A DNA stretch of 18,464 nt from a bacterium (GTDB lineage: Bacteria; B130-G9): NCBI GenBank assembly GCA_035527515.1, contig DATLAJ010000011.1, positions 1-18,464 on the forward strand, given 5' to 3'. Below are positions 1-6,874 of the stretch, piece by piece. The notes beneath the pieces were generated by a model. The model saw only the letters and a list, made by a program, of their open reading frames with translations. It had not been told where the DNA came from and ran no database searches. Position 1 is the stretch's first letter, and every line of letters starts with the position of its first letter. Both the position numbers and the translations under genes were made by a program.

Positions 1-984
1 CAGAGCATTGCTGGGCTGATGCACAGCAGCCCCGAGCTGCCTGACAGGATGGGCGACATGTGCCACGACTTCATTCGTCACGTTGGAGGGCTGCGAAACG
101 CCATGAGCGAGCTTCGGTCAAAACCGCTGAGCAGCCTGATGGAGGATATCCCCAGAGCGATCAGGGAAACCGCAAGACAGCGAGGCATCGTTTGCTCCGT
201 ACAGGTCCAACTGCTGGGAACCCAGATCGATGCCGAGTTTCTGGACATCATCTCCGACCCAATCATCGATCTTTGTGTGAGCTTCATGCCAATGGCTGGC
301 CAGACCGTCCCCAGCGGGGCTGCTGAGATCACCGTTTCTGGCCAAGAGGCTGATCACATGGTCACGGTCTTGATCACAGGCAATAAATGCAAAGCACCGC
401 TTCGCAACTCCCCCTTGGACGCCATCCTTCGGCACCTTGAGAAGATACTGCTGGCCAATTTCGGCGTGGCAGATGCTATGTTTGAGGATGATGCTCTTAC
501 GTCGTTCCGGCTGAGATTCCCAACATCCCGCAGCAACATCACCGTCTGTGAGCTTCACGTAGCGGACCAGGTTCTGGGTGTTCCACTCTCTCTCGTCCTC
601 GATGTTGTGGGGTCAGATGTGCCCTGGCCTGAGCCGTTCCCTAAGAGCGAGCGCAAGTCCCCCTACGTTACATTCCGCACTGGCGCAAATGGCGGGCCAG
701 CAATAGTTGCCTCAACGACCGAGAAGCCCCCCGAAGGGGCAACTGTAGTGAGATTGGGACACGGCTTTGCCCGGCTCTCGCTGCTCGTTGATGGGCTCGG
801 CGACAAGCGGCAGGCGATTTCGATCCGAGCGGATTCGAGCCCAAACAGAGCTCCAGTAGCTCCTTTCCTGTCGGAAAGCATACTCGACGACGGCCGGCTT
901 GTGCCACTTATAGACCCGGCAAGCCTCGCCCGCCATCTCAAGCTCGATCACTGCATAGCCGAGCTAACCGATTCTAGAAAGTAG
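1..984 (+). CDS. CheA-like chemotaxis histidine kinase homologue, C-terminal part, ATP site degenerate
   Basis: The frame is open to the left edge, so the protein begins outside the window; the first ATG is at 19 and residues are numbered from it. Residues 25-82 resemble the CheA region joining the dimerisation helices to the ATPase domain (LRNAM, ELRSKP, IPRAIRET, then IISDPI). Residues 138-168 match the end of the ATPase domain, and 172-310 look like a CheW-like regulatory domain (VADQVLGVPLSLVLDVV near the start, ILDDGRLVPLIDPASL near the end). What is missing is the nucleotide pocket. The N box should follow DP but reads IIDLCVSFMPMAG, and the DxGxG and GxGxG loops are absent. By family knowledge CheA phosphorylates CheY; this copy probably cannot bind ATP and may be a scaffold or regulatory homologue. 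Any HPt domain would lie upstream. Family assignment is fairly sure, function is not. Confidence 0.72.
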   Translation, partial: QSIAGLMHSSPELPDRMGDMCHDFIRHVGGLRNAMSELRSKPLSSLMEDIPRAIRETARQRGIVCSVQVQLLGTQIDAEFLDIISDPIIDLCVSFMPMAGQTVPSGAAEITVSGQEADHMVTVLITGNKCKAPLRNSPLDAILRHLEKILLANFGVADAMFEDDALTSFRLRFPTSRSNITVCELHVADQVLGVPLSLVLDVVGSDVPWPEPFPKSERKSPYVTFRTGANGGPAIVASTTEKPPEGATVVRLGHGFARLSLLVDGLGDKRQAISIRADSSPNRAPVAPFLSESILDDGRLVPLIDPASLARHLKLDHCIAELTDSRK

Positions 985-995
985 CCCCGGGCTAC
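981..995. repeat. 15-base palindrome at the end of the CheA-like gene
   Basis: GTAGCCC and GGGCTAC flank a single C, and the left arm contains the stop codon. It sits in the 99-base gap where the CheA-like gene and the RseC gene converge, so it could act as a weak terminator for either strand. It has no T-run and the loop would cost several pairs, so this may be chance. Confidence 0.25.
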
Positions 996-1083
996 AGACC
1001 GGCCCCACCCCTGACAGACAAGTCCGAACAGCGCAGAACTGACGACACCCAGCGCACAATCGCCAGAATGCAGAACCGTCCTC

Positions 1084-1557
1084 TCAACGGTGGTGGCAGG
1101 CAGCGTCAGGGCCGCAAGCGGCGTCAAGCCGGACCATGCGTACCTCAAACCTCTTCGAGCTCTCGAGGCGCCGGGCAAAAAACCTCACCGTGAAAAAAGA
1201 TGCACAAAGGCCCAAGGCAACGCACAAGAGCAAGCCTATCTCCGGCGAAAACCAGCCGGTCGCCTCGGCCAAGAAATGCCCGCCAACCGCTGAGCCGATG
1301 ACAAACCCAAGCGGCACTAGATACAGAAGGAACGAGGCGGTAAGGAGCGACGATGGTCTCATGACAAGCTGAACCTCCTGGCCCGGCCTCGCCCCGATCG
1401 TGTTCTTGGCGAGCAATTCGGTCGTCTTCTGCCCGAATGGGTGGCATAGTCCCTTTGCAGCACACATGGCGCACGCCTCGGACCGAACTGTTCTAACCCT
1501 CGCCATTGGCCCCTCAAGCTCGACGACGTATCCTTTGTTGACTATCTCTCCCGGCAT
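1084..1557 (-). CDS. rseC: RseC/MucC-family membrane protein (SoxR-reducing system / sigma-E modulator family)
   Basis: The 157-residue protein has the RseC layout: a short N-terminal beta-rich region, a cysteine cluster (C29, C32, C38 in ACAMCAAKGLCHP), then two membrane helices at about 70-92 and 105-127 and a short charged tail. RseC proteins sit in the inner membrane; in enterobacteria the protein modulates sigma-E through RseA and is part of the system that reduces SoxR. In many other phyla an RseC-like protein occurs near electron-transfer complexes; no Rnf or SoxR gene is visible here. The ATG at 1557 is the first usable start after an in-frame stop, but the purine-rich AGAAGG touches it directly, so the start is less certain than the family. 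It is last in a leftward group after two other small membrane proteins. Confidence 0.82.
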   Translation of the reverse strand: MPGEIVNKGYVVELEGPMARVRTVRSEACAMCAAKGLCHPFGQKTTELLAKNTIGARPGQEVQLVMRPSSLLTASFLLYLVPLGFVIGSAVGGHFLAEATGWFSPEIGLLLCVALGLCASFFTVRFFARRLESSKRFEVRMVRLDAACGPDAACHHR

Positions 1558-1747
1558 CCTTCTGGCCCTATCTGCAGTAGCACATCAACGCCGGACGTCT
1601 CTTTCTGGGACGACCGACGCAAAAAGACATCATCGCAAGACACGCAGCGGCTGCCACGTAGGCTCCCGCAAGGCGATCTGAGCATCCGTCTCGCCAGCAC
1701 AAGACCACTTTTACGAGCTGACGTAGCGGTCGTCCGGCATCAACCTA

Positions 1748-2221
1748 TTAGGCCTTATCACCTGAGCTCGCCTCGACTGTCTTGTCCGCTGCGCCCAAAG
1801 GGACCTTGCTCTGAAGAAAGCGGAAGGTCTCCACCCTATTGTGAGGGATTCTCAAGAATACGCCGCGGAAGTTCTCAAGGCGGTTCGGAGAGTCGAACGG
1901 TGAGAGGAATGCGCCGTTTCTATCTGAATAGAGCCGCTTGAACTCGGCCCACTTCTTGTTCTGCGTGGTCAGAAACCGCTTGATAACCATGTGGTCGTCG
2001 TAGAGCTCGTAGTGTGTGGGAACGAAGTAGGCCGAGAGCGACATAAACAGCGTTATACCAGCGAGGACTACCCAGTAATAGCTGTGAAACCAAAAATAAA
2101 TGCCGGTAAGAATAAGCGCGATGAACAGCAGGACCACAAGCGAGGTCAGAGGCCTTTCGACGAACGGCAACGTTGACCAGGCCATCTCTGGCTTCTGCTT
2201 CTTTCCACCTTCTGCTGGCAT
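1748..2221 (-). CDS. Small two-helix membrane protein with C-terminal PH-like soluble domain, unknown function
   Basis: Not recognised by name. The 157-residue protein has a charged N-terminal tail, two close membrane helices at about 24-44 and 47-67, and a soluble C-terminal part. That part begins FVPTHYELYDDHMVIKR and continues with WAEFKRLY and GVFLRIP. This order, a helix pair followed by a strand stating what the protein looks like (YEL..D.HMVIKR), resembles bacterial PH-like membrane proteins (DUF304/bPH type). That resemblance is my inference. A GGAGG at six bases before the ATG makes the start secure. The gene lies 93 bases downstream of the DUF350-like gene and 190 bases upstream of rseC on the same strand, so the three may be cotranscribed. 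Confidence 0.7.
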   Translation of the reverse strand: MPAEGGKKQKPEMAWSTLPFVERPLTSLVVLLFIALILTGIYFWFHSYYWVVLAGITLFMSLSAYFVPTHYELYDDHMVIKRFLTTQNKKWAEFKRLYSDRNGAFLSPFDSPNRLENFRGVFLRIPHNRVETFRFLQSKVPLGAADKTVEASSGDKA

Positions 2222-2314
2222 TCAAAGCCTCCGCCTTACGAACGCACGCGCGACTGTTATGCGCAGCTACTCCGCAGCGAGCGAATCCGCAAGAAAGGCC
2301 GGCCTATACCTCCC

Positions 2315-2557
2315 TTACCAGGCCCGCGCAACGTATTTGGCAAGAACAAAGATCACTATCAGCGCAACACCAATGATGACGCTGGCAGCTATGATCCCCA
2401 GCGGCACGTTCTTGTCTTCGGTAATCTGTCTGTCGAAGTCGTAGGGCGTGATGAACTCAAATATCTTGTAACCCACACCGAGCATGGCGAAGCCCAGAAT
2501 GCAATAAATTACAGTTGAGCAGATATTGACAAGCCCTTCCCACAAGTAGGCCCACAT
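2315..2557 (-). CDS. DUF350-like small membrane protein
   Basis: An 80-residue protein with membrane segments at about 9-36 and 53-76, joined by a polar loop ITPYDFDRQITEDKNVPLGI. The loop pattern (TP-hydrophilic-E-x-N-x-x-L/A-G) followed directly by a glycine/alanine-rich helix is typical of the DUF350 repeat unit. DUF350 proteins usually carry two such units in about 130 residues; this one has a single unit and would presumably act as a dimer or higher oligomer. Function is unknown for the family; it is often found with membrane-stress genes. GGAGG eight bases ahead of the ATG fixes the start. First gene of the leftward group 2557-1084. Confidence 0.75.
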   Translation of the reverse strand: MWAYLWEGLVNICSTVIYCILGFAMLGVGYKIFEFITPYDFDRQITEDKNVPLGIIAASVIIGVALIVIFVLAKYVARAW

Positions 2558-2611
2558 AAACCTATCCTCCGCTTCAGTTGAATGACGAGTTCAAACCAAC
2601 ATCCATATCGA

Positions 2612-2640
2612 AGATTGCCCAGTTCCCTCCTTGTTGTCAA
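2612..2640 (-). promoter_or_regulatory. Possible sigma70-type promoter for the leftward membrane-protein cluster
   Basis: On the minus strand a perfect TTGACA (2640-2635) is followed after 17 bases by CAATCT (2617-2612). The -35 is consensus but the -10 is poor (only two matches), so this rests mainly on the -35 and on its position about 55 bases upstream of the DUF350-like start, in the divergent gap 2558-2759. Confidence 0.3.
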
Positions 2641-2709
2641 GAGCCACCCGAGGGCCGAAGCCCAACACTGCGCCTCGCCCCAAATCAGTTGCTGGCCCAC
2701 GTTCCAACC

Positions 2710-2738
2710 TTGACCTTTCAACCTCGAACCCATAGCCT
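2710..2738 (+). promoter_or_regulatory. Possible sigma70-type promoter for the phosphoesterase / radical SAM pair
   Basis: TTGACC at 2710-2715, a 17-base spacer, then TAGCCT at 2733-2738. The -35 matches five of six positions and the -10 matches three, including the leading TA and the final T. Position in the divergent gap, about 20 bases before the GGAG ribosome site at 2748-2751, fits a short leader. Confidence 0.35.
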
Positions 2739-2759
2739 CGTTCGCTCGGAGACACAAAT

Positions 2760-3671
2760 ATGATAACTATTGTAATTAGCATTGTAGTAGCAATCGGGGC
2801 CGCGATCGCGGCATACGCTTATTGGGTGGAGCCGTTTTCACCGACGGTCTCACGAACGCGGGTTGAGATTCTCAAGCCCGACTCGCGATTTTCAGGCTTC
2901 AAGGTTTTGCATCTGTCCGATTTTCATTTGCGAGAAAACACTAACCCCAAGATCATTAAAGCAATAGCCCGGGCGGCCCAGCAGCTTAGTCGAGAGAGCA
3001 TAGACCTGATCTGCATAACCGGGGACATGATCGAGACCGATACGGGTCTGCCGCTCCTTGAAGAGATCATGCGCAACCTCGATCGCATCGGCCCAAAGAA
3101 CGGAACGCTCGCCATACTCGGCAACCATGACTATAACCACTACCCGCTAAGCAACCTGTTCCTTGAAAGATACATCGTGAATCAGAAGAACGATACGACT
3201 CAGCTCGTCGCCGCCCTGAATCAGTTCGAGGCCCGTGTTCTGCGCAACCAGAAGCACGTCATCGAGCGAGGAGACGAGAGGCTCGTCATCATCGGGATCG
3301 ACGACTTTATCAGCGGGCGCCACTGCATTCAGTCGAGCTTCGAGGGCGTGCTTGTGAGCGACACGGTTCTTTTCTTGACGCACTCCCCGGATGTGGTCTC
3401 TTACATACTCGATAGAAAAGTCGATCTCGTTCTGGCGGGGCACACACATGGAGGCCAAATGTGTCTTCCGGGGGTCGGGTCCTTCGTCTCACGGTCTAGG
3501 GTCTTCAAAAGATTTTCGGCAGGGCTGTTCAACGCTGGCGACATGTTCATCTTCATAACAAAAGGCATCGGCATCGTTCGATATGCGCCGTTCAGGTTCA
3601 GATGTGCTCCTGAGCTGGCTGTCTTGGAGCTATGCCCAAGAGCACAAGTCGAACGGAAGGACGCTGCATAG
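2760..3671 (+). CDS. Membrane-anchored calcineurin-like metallophosphoesterase (YaeI/YkuE type)
   Basis: The 303-residue protein starts with one hydrophobic helix (about residues 2-21), which should anchor the catalytic domain to the membrane. All calcineurin-type metal motifs are present in order: SDFH (D54, H56), TGDM (D89), GNHD (N122, H123), LTHSPD (H208) and AGHTHGGQ (H228, H230). These bind a two-metal centre that hydrolyses phosphoesters. The layout matches the YaeI/YkuE group, which includes enzymes acting on lipid-linked pyrophosphates, among them the LpxG-type UDP-diacylglucosamine hydrolase of some bacteria. Substrate cannot be decided here; a lipid intermediate is an inference from the anchor. 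GGAG at 2748-2751 is eight bases before the ATG. The stop codon is immediately followed by the ATG of the radical SAM gene, so the two are very likely cotranslated. Confidence 0.88.
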   Translation: MITIVISIVVAIGAAIAAYAYWVEPFSPTVSRTRVEILKPDSRFSGFKVLHLSDFHLRENTNPKIIKAIARAAQQLSRESIDLICITGDMIETDTGLPLLEEIMRNLDRIGPKNGTLAILGNHDYNHYPLSNLFLERYIVNQKNDTTQLVAALNQFEARVLRNQKHVIERGDERLVIIGIDDFISGRHCIQSSFEGVLVSDTVLFLTHSPDVVSYILDRKVDLVLAGHTHGGQMCLPGVGSFVSRSRVFKRFSAGLFNAGDMFIFITKGIGIVRYAPFRFRCAPELAVLELCPRAQVERKDAA

Positions 3672-5087
3672 ATGCGCATAATGTTCATCATCCATGACAT
3701 CGTCATGGAGCCGCTAGGCGTTACTTACCTATCAAGCGTCCTGAAGCGCGCGGGACACGAGACGCGGCTCGCAGCAATCACGCAGGGCGACCTCTTCGAC
3801 GTGGTCGAGGCATTCAGGCCCGAGATGCTTGGCTACAGCCTCTCCACCGGCTATGAGCAGCGGTTCTTCGACATCAACCTCGAGCTCAAGAAACGCTACA
3901 AGGTCCTGTCAGTCTTCGGGGGAGCACATCCCACTTTCTTCCCGGAGATGATCGAGCAGCCGGGCGTCGATGCGGTCTGCCTCGGCGAGGGCGAGTTCGC
4001 CATTGCTGAGTTTGTCGAGGCGCTCGATGATGGTAAGTTCCCGACAGACGTTGCGAACTTCTGGGTCAAACACGACGGGACGATCCATAAGAATCCCGTC
4101 CGCCCGCTTGTGGCAGACCTCGACAGCATCCCATTCCCCGACAGGGAGATATTCTGCCACTATGCAGGCAAACATCAGATCAAGACTATGTTCATGATGG
4201 CAAGTCGAGGCTGCCCCTACGATTGCAGCTACTGCTTCAACCACGCCTACCGAGAGCTCTATGCCGGCAAGGGCAAGGCCGTCAGGTCCCGCAGCGTGGA
4301 GAACGTCATTCAAGAGTCGCTCGAGCTCAAGCAGCGTTACAAGCCTGAGATAATCCTATTTCAGGACGACACGTTCATCCTCTCCCGGGACTGGGTACTG
4401 GAGTTCTCAAAACAATATAAGGACCGCGTCGGCATTCCGTTCCACTGCCATTTTAGGGCGAATCTGGTCACTGAAGAGATCGCTGGCGCCCTACACGAAG
4501 CCGGCTGCATCAGCATCAAGATGGCGATTGAGTGCATAGACGACCACGTTCGCAACGACATACTGAGGCGTAACCTCTCCTTTGAGGAGCTCGACAGAGC
4601 TTGCACAATAGTCAAGAAAAGCGGTATCAGGCTCGTCACACAGAATATACTCGGCACGCCGGGCAGCTCGCTGGACACCGACCTGGCCACACTGAGGTTC
4701 AGCATGAAGCACAAGCCGTCTTACGCCTATGCGACGCTCCTTCAGGCTTACCCCAAGACGTGGATATGCGATTACGCAAAAAAGCATGGGTACCTCGACC
4801 AAGGCGAGCTAGATTATCCCGCCTCATTTTTCGACCGCTCAATGCTGAACATCCCAGGCAAGCGCAAGATAGAGCGACTCAGGACGCTATTTGCGATTGT
4901 CGTTGAGTTCCGCTTCCTCTATCCGCTGGTGCGCGTTCTCGTCCGGCTCCCCGTTGAGCACATATCAACGCTTATCGACAAGCTATGGCGCGGCTACTGC
5001 ATACGCCACCGCATATTCCCATACAGCATCACAGTCCGCGAATACCTGCACACGCTCAAGGTCTTCCTGAAGACCCGCTGGTATTGA
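3672..5087 (+). CDS. B12-binding-domain radical SAM protein (class B / BchE-like)
   Basis: The 471-residue protein has an N-terminal Rossmann-like domain of the cobalamin-binding type (about 1-150; GVTYLSSVLKRAGHE, FGGAHPTFFPE, VCLGEGE) and then a radical SAM barrel with the cluster motif RGCPYDCSYC (C181, C185, C188). FQDDTF, FRANLVTEE and IECIDDHVRN are typical barrel elements of this class. The helical C-terminal part, about 400-471, is basic. The DxHxxG motif that supplies the lower cobalamin ligand is not seen, as in many class B enzymes. Members methylate or rearrange hopanoids, tetrapyrroles, phosphonates and lipids; the substrate here is unknown. The ATG at 3672 abuts the phosphoesterase stop, with GGAAGG about 11 bases upstream inside that gene. 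The pairing suggests a shared lipid or glycolipid substrate, which is inference. Confidence 0.88.
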   Translation: MRIMFIIHDIVMEPLGVTYLSSVLKRAGHETRLAAITQGDLFDVVEAFRPEMLGYSLSTGYEQRFFDINLELKKRYKVLSVFGGAHPTFFPEMIEQPGVDAVCLGEGEFAIAEFVEALDDGKFPTDVANFWVKHDGTIHKNPVRPLVADLDSIPFPDREIFCHYAGKHQIKTMFMMASRGCPYDCSYCFNHAYRELYAGKGKAVRSRSVENVIQESLELKQRYKPEIILFQDDTFILSRDWVLEFSKQYKDRVGIPFHCHFRANLVTEEIAGALHEAGCISIKMAIECIDDHVRNDILRRNLSFEELDRACTIVKKSGIRLVTQNILGTPGSSLDTDLATLRFSMKHKPSYAYATLLQAYPKTWICDYAKKHGYLDQGELDYPASFFDRSMLNIPGKRKIERLRTLFAIVVEFRFLYPLVRVLVRLPVEHISTLIDKLWRGYCIRHRIFPYSITVREYLHTLKVFLKTRWY

Positions 5088-5099
5088 CTCAGACTGGCC

Positions 5100-5157
5100 T
5101 GGCATCCCCAATACTGCTTGCGCCGGGCGATATAAGCGCGCCTCTTGGGGACAGCCA
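5100..5157 (+). terminator. Long imperfect stem-loop after the radical SAM gene
   Basis: TGGC (5100-5103) and CCCCAA (5106-5111) can pair with TTGGGG (5145-5150) and GCCA (5154-5157), giving ten pairs with a small internal loop and a 33-base G+C-rich loop that could fold further. It begins 12 bases after the stop codon, a place expected for a terminator, and separates this unit from the ruvB promoter. There is no T-run after it, so intrinsic termination is doubtful. Confidence 0.35.
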
Positions 5158-5210
5158 ATACCGCAACCACGTTAGGCGGACCAGGTAGAACCCCGCTGTC
5201 GGCGCCTCAT

Positions 5211-5239
5211 TTGACACGTGGCGCGGTCAACCTTATATT
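5211..5239 (+). promoter_or_regulatory. Strong sigma70-type promoter of the ruvB operon
   Basis: Perfect TTGACA at 5211-5216, an ideal 17-base spacer, and TATATT at 5234-5239 (five of six to consensus). A start site near 5246 would give a leader of about 17 bases holding only the ribosome site AAAGGA ahead of the TTG start at 5263. This is the clearest promoter in the window. Confidence 0.85.
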
Positions 5240-5245
5240 GACCGC
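5223..5245. promoter_or_regulatory. Perfect dyad covering the ruvB -10 box, candidate repressor operator
   Basis: GCGGTCAA (5223-5230), a 7-base centre, then TTGACCGC (5238-5245): both 8-base arms match exactly. The dyad starts in the promoter spacer, covers the whole -10 and ends at the expected transcription start, so a protein bound here would block RNA polymerase. ruvB is SOS-controlled in many bacteria, so a lineage-specific LexA site is one possibility. It does not match the LexA boxes I know from E. coli, Bacillus or alphaproteobacteria. Confidence 0.55.
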
Positions 5246-5262
5246 CGGAAAGGACGTTTGTA

Positions 5263-6309
5263 TTGGAGAATGCACAGGTGACAACGCGGGTTGTTGACGG
5301 GAACCGGCAGGAGGATGAGCAGCTTTTAGAGCTGACCATTCGGCCTGAGAGGTTCGCCACCTTCGTGGGTCAGGAGAACACCAAGAAACGGCTGTTGATG
5401 AGTGTCGAGGCGGCCAGAATGCGAGACGAAGCGCTCGACCATGTTCTTATTGCAGGCCCGCCTGGGCTCGGCAAGACGACGCTTGCCCACATTCTGGCGA
5501 AGGAGATGGGTGTCTCGGTGATAACGACAACAGGGCCAGCTCTTGAGAGGAGCGGCGATATCGCGTCGATACTCACTAATCTTGCTGAAAAGGATATTTT
5601 ATTCATAGATGAGATACATCGTCTCAATCGTGTGGTTGAGGAGTTCTTCTACCCCGCGCTCGAGGACTTCCACCTGGACATCATCATCGGCCAGGGGCCG
5701 AGCGCGAGGACGATACGGCTCGACCTGCCGAAGTTCACATTGGTCGGGGCGACGACGCGGTCGGGCCTCATCTCTGCCGCACTTCGGGATAGGTTTGGGA
5801 TACGAGAGCGGCTCGACTACTATGGCGAGGCGGACCTGTTGAGCATTGTCCGGCGATCGGCGAGCATACTAGACGTCAAGGTCGATGACGAGGGGGCGGC
5901 CGAGATCGCCAAGCGGTGCCGGGGGACGCCGCGGGTCGCGAACCGGCTGCTGAAGCGAGTTCGAGACTTTGCTCAGGTGCACAGGGCAAAGACTGTAACA
6001 AAGAGCGTGGCGTGCGAGGCGCTTCATCTACTTGAGGTTGACGAGAAAGGCTTGGACAAGATGGACAGGAGCTTCATGAGGACGATCATAGAGAAGTTCG
6101 ACGGCGGGCCGGTCGGAGTCGAGACGCTTGCCGCTTCGCTTAGCGAGGAGAGGGACACGATCGAGGACGTCTATGAGCCATTTTTGATGCAGATCGGTTT
6201 CCTGAAGCGGACACCTCGGGGCAGGGTGGCGACGAAGCTGGCGTTCAATTACTTCCACACTGAGAAGGCAATGCCGCGGGCAGAACTTGGGCAGAAGTTC
6301 ATCTTCTGA
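5263..6309 (+). CDS. ruvB: Holliday junction branch-migration ATPase RuvB
   Basis: The 348-residue protein is a full-length RuvB: short N-terminal arm with [15 protein letters not shown]+ core with Walker A GPPGLGKT (65-72), Walker B FIDEIHRL (D116, E117), sensor region GATTRSGL and the arginine-finger stretch LRDRFG, then the C-terminal winged helix with the usual [10 protein letters not shown] and [10 protein letters not shown] motifs. RuvB hexamers drive branch migration of Holliday junctions together with RuvA, and RuvC cuts them; neither partner gene is in the window. The start is TTG at 5263, supported by AAAGGA eight bases upstream; a GTG at 5278 is the only close alternative and has no better site. 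It is the first gene behind the promoter at 5211-5239, and queH follows after seven bases. Confidence 0.97.
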   Translation: MENAQVTTRVVDGNRQEDEQLLELTIRPERFATFVGQENTKKRLLMSVEAARMRDEALDHVLIAGPPGLGKTTLAHILAKEMGVSVITTTGPALERSGDIASILTNLAEKDILFIDEIHRLNRVVEEFFYPALEDFHLDIIIGQGPSARTIRLDLPKFTLVGATTRSGLISAALRDRFGIRERLDYYGEADLLSIVRRSASILDVKVDDEGAAEIAKRCRGTPRVANRLLKRVRDFAQVHRAKTVTKSVACEALHLLEVDEKGLDKMDRSFMRTIIEKFDGGPVGVETLAASLSEERDTIEDVYEPFLMQIGFLKRTPRGRVATKLAFNYFHTEKAMPRAELGQKFIF

Positions 6310-6316
6310 CGCTGAC

Positions 6317-6874
6317 ATGGCCGCCGAGAAACCGATCCTGCTGCATTCATGCTGTGCGCCGTGCACGGTCTATCCGTTCGAGCGGCTCGCTGATCAGGGG
6401 TATTCAGCCACTTGTCTCTTCTACAATCCGAACATCCATCCCTACACAGAGTTTGTGCGGCGGCTCGATGCGATGAAGGTGTTTGGATTCGAGACGGGTG
6501 CGGAGGTTTTGCTCGATGACAGGTATGGGCTTGACGAGTTTCTAGCGGCGGTGTTTGGTAGGGAGCCGAGATGCCCTATCTGCTACGAGATGCGGCTGCG
6601 AGAGACGGCAAGGGTTTGCGGTGAGAGAAAGCTCGAGCGATTCACGACAACCCTTCTTTATAGCAAGTATCAGAGGCACGATGATATTGTGAAGTTGGGT
6701 GGGCGACTGGCGGATGAGTATGGGGTGGAGTTCGTCTATTTCGACTTCCGTGTGGGTTGGAAGGAGGGGATATTGGAGTCGAAACGGATGGGTCTATATA
6801 GGCAGCAGTATTGTGGCTGCATATTCAGTGAGCAGGAGCGGTATTTGCAGAAGAAAAAGCGTGACGAGGTGTGA
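6317..6874 (+). CDS. queH: Epoxyqueuosine reductase QueH
   Basis: QueH carries out the last step of queuosine synthesis, reducing epoxyqueuosine to queuosine in tRNA wobble position 34; it is the cobalamin-independent replacement for QueG. All family cysteine motifs are visible (numbered from the ATG at 6317): HSCCAPC (C12, C13, C16), CPICYEMRL (C86, C89) and YCGC near residue 167. YNPNIHP, TTLLYSKYQ and YFDFRVGWKEG are also typical. The length of 185 residues fits. The frame stays open back to a TTG at 6287 inside ruvB, but that would add ten serine-rich residues not usual for the family, so the ATG seven bases after the ruvB stop is preferred. The last codons overlap the next gene by four bases (GTGA). 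No other queuosine gene is nearby. Confidence 0.95.
   Translation: MAAEKPILLHSCCAPCTVYPFERLADQGYSATCLFYNPNIHPYTEFVRRLDAMKVFGFETGAEVLLDDRYGLDEFLAAVFGREPRCPICYEMRLRETARVCGERKLERFTTTLLYSKYQRHDDIVKLGGRLADEYGVEFVYFDFRVGWKEGILESKRMGLYRQQYCGCIFSEQERYLQKKKRDEV

Noticed and set aside
1530-1710. A short basic open frame upstream of and overlapping the rseC start on the minus strand, with a CVSC motif
   Set aside because: About 50 codons, no clear ribosome site, no recognised family; the cysteine pair is probably chance.
2296-2305. Palindrome AGGCCGGCCT after the DUF350-like gene
   Set aside because: No room for a loop without losing most pairs, no T-run, and such G+C palindromes are expected by chance here.
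6287-6316. A longer queH form starting at TTG inside ruvB
   Set aside because: The added ten residues are serine-rich and not typical of QueH; the ATG at 6317 fits the family better.
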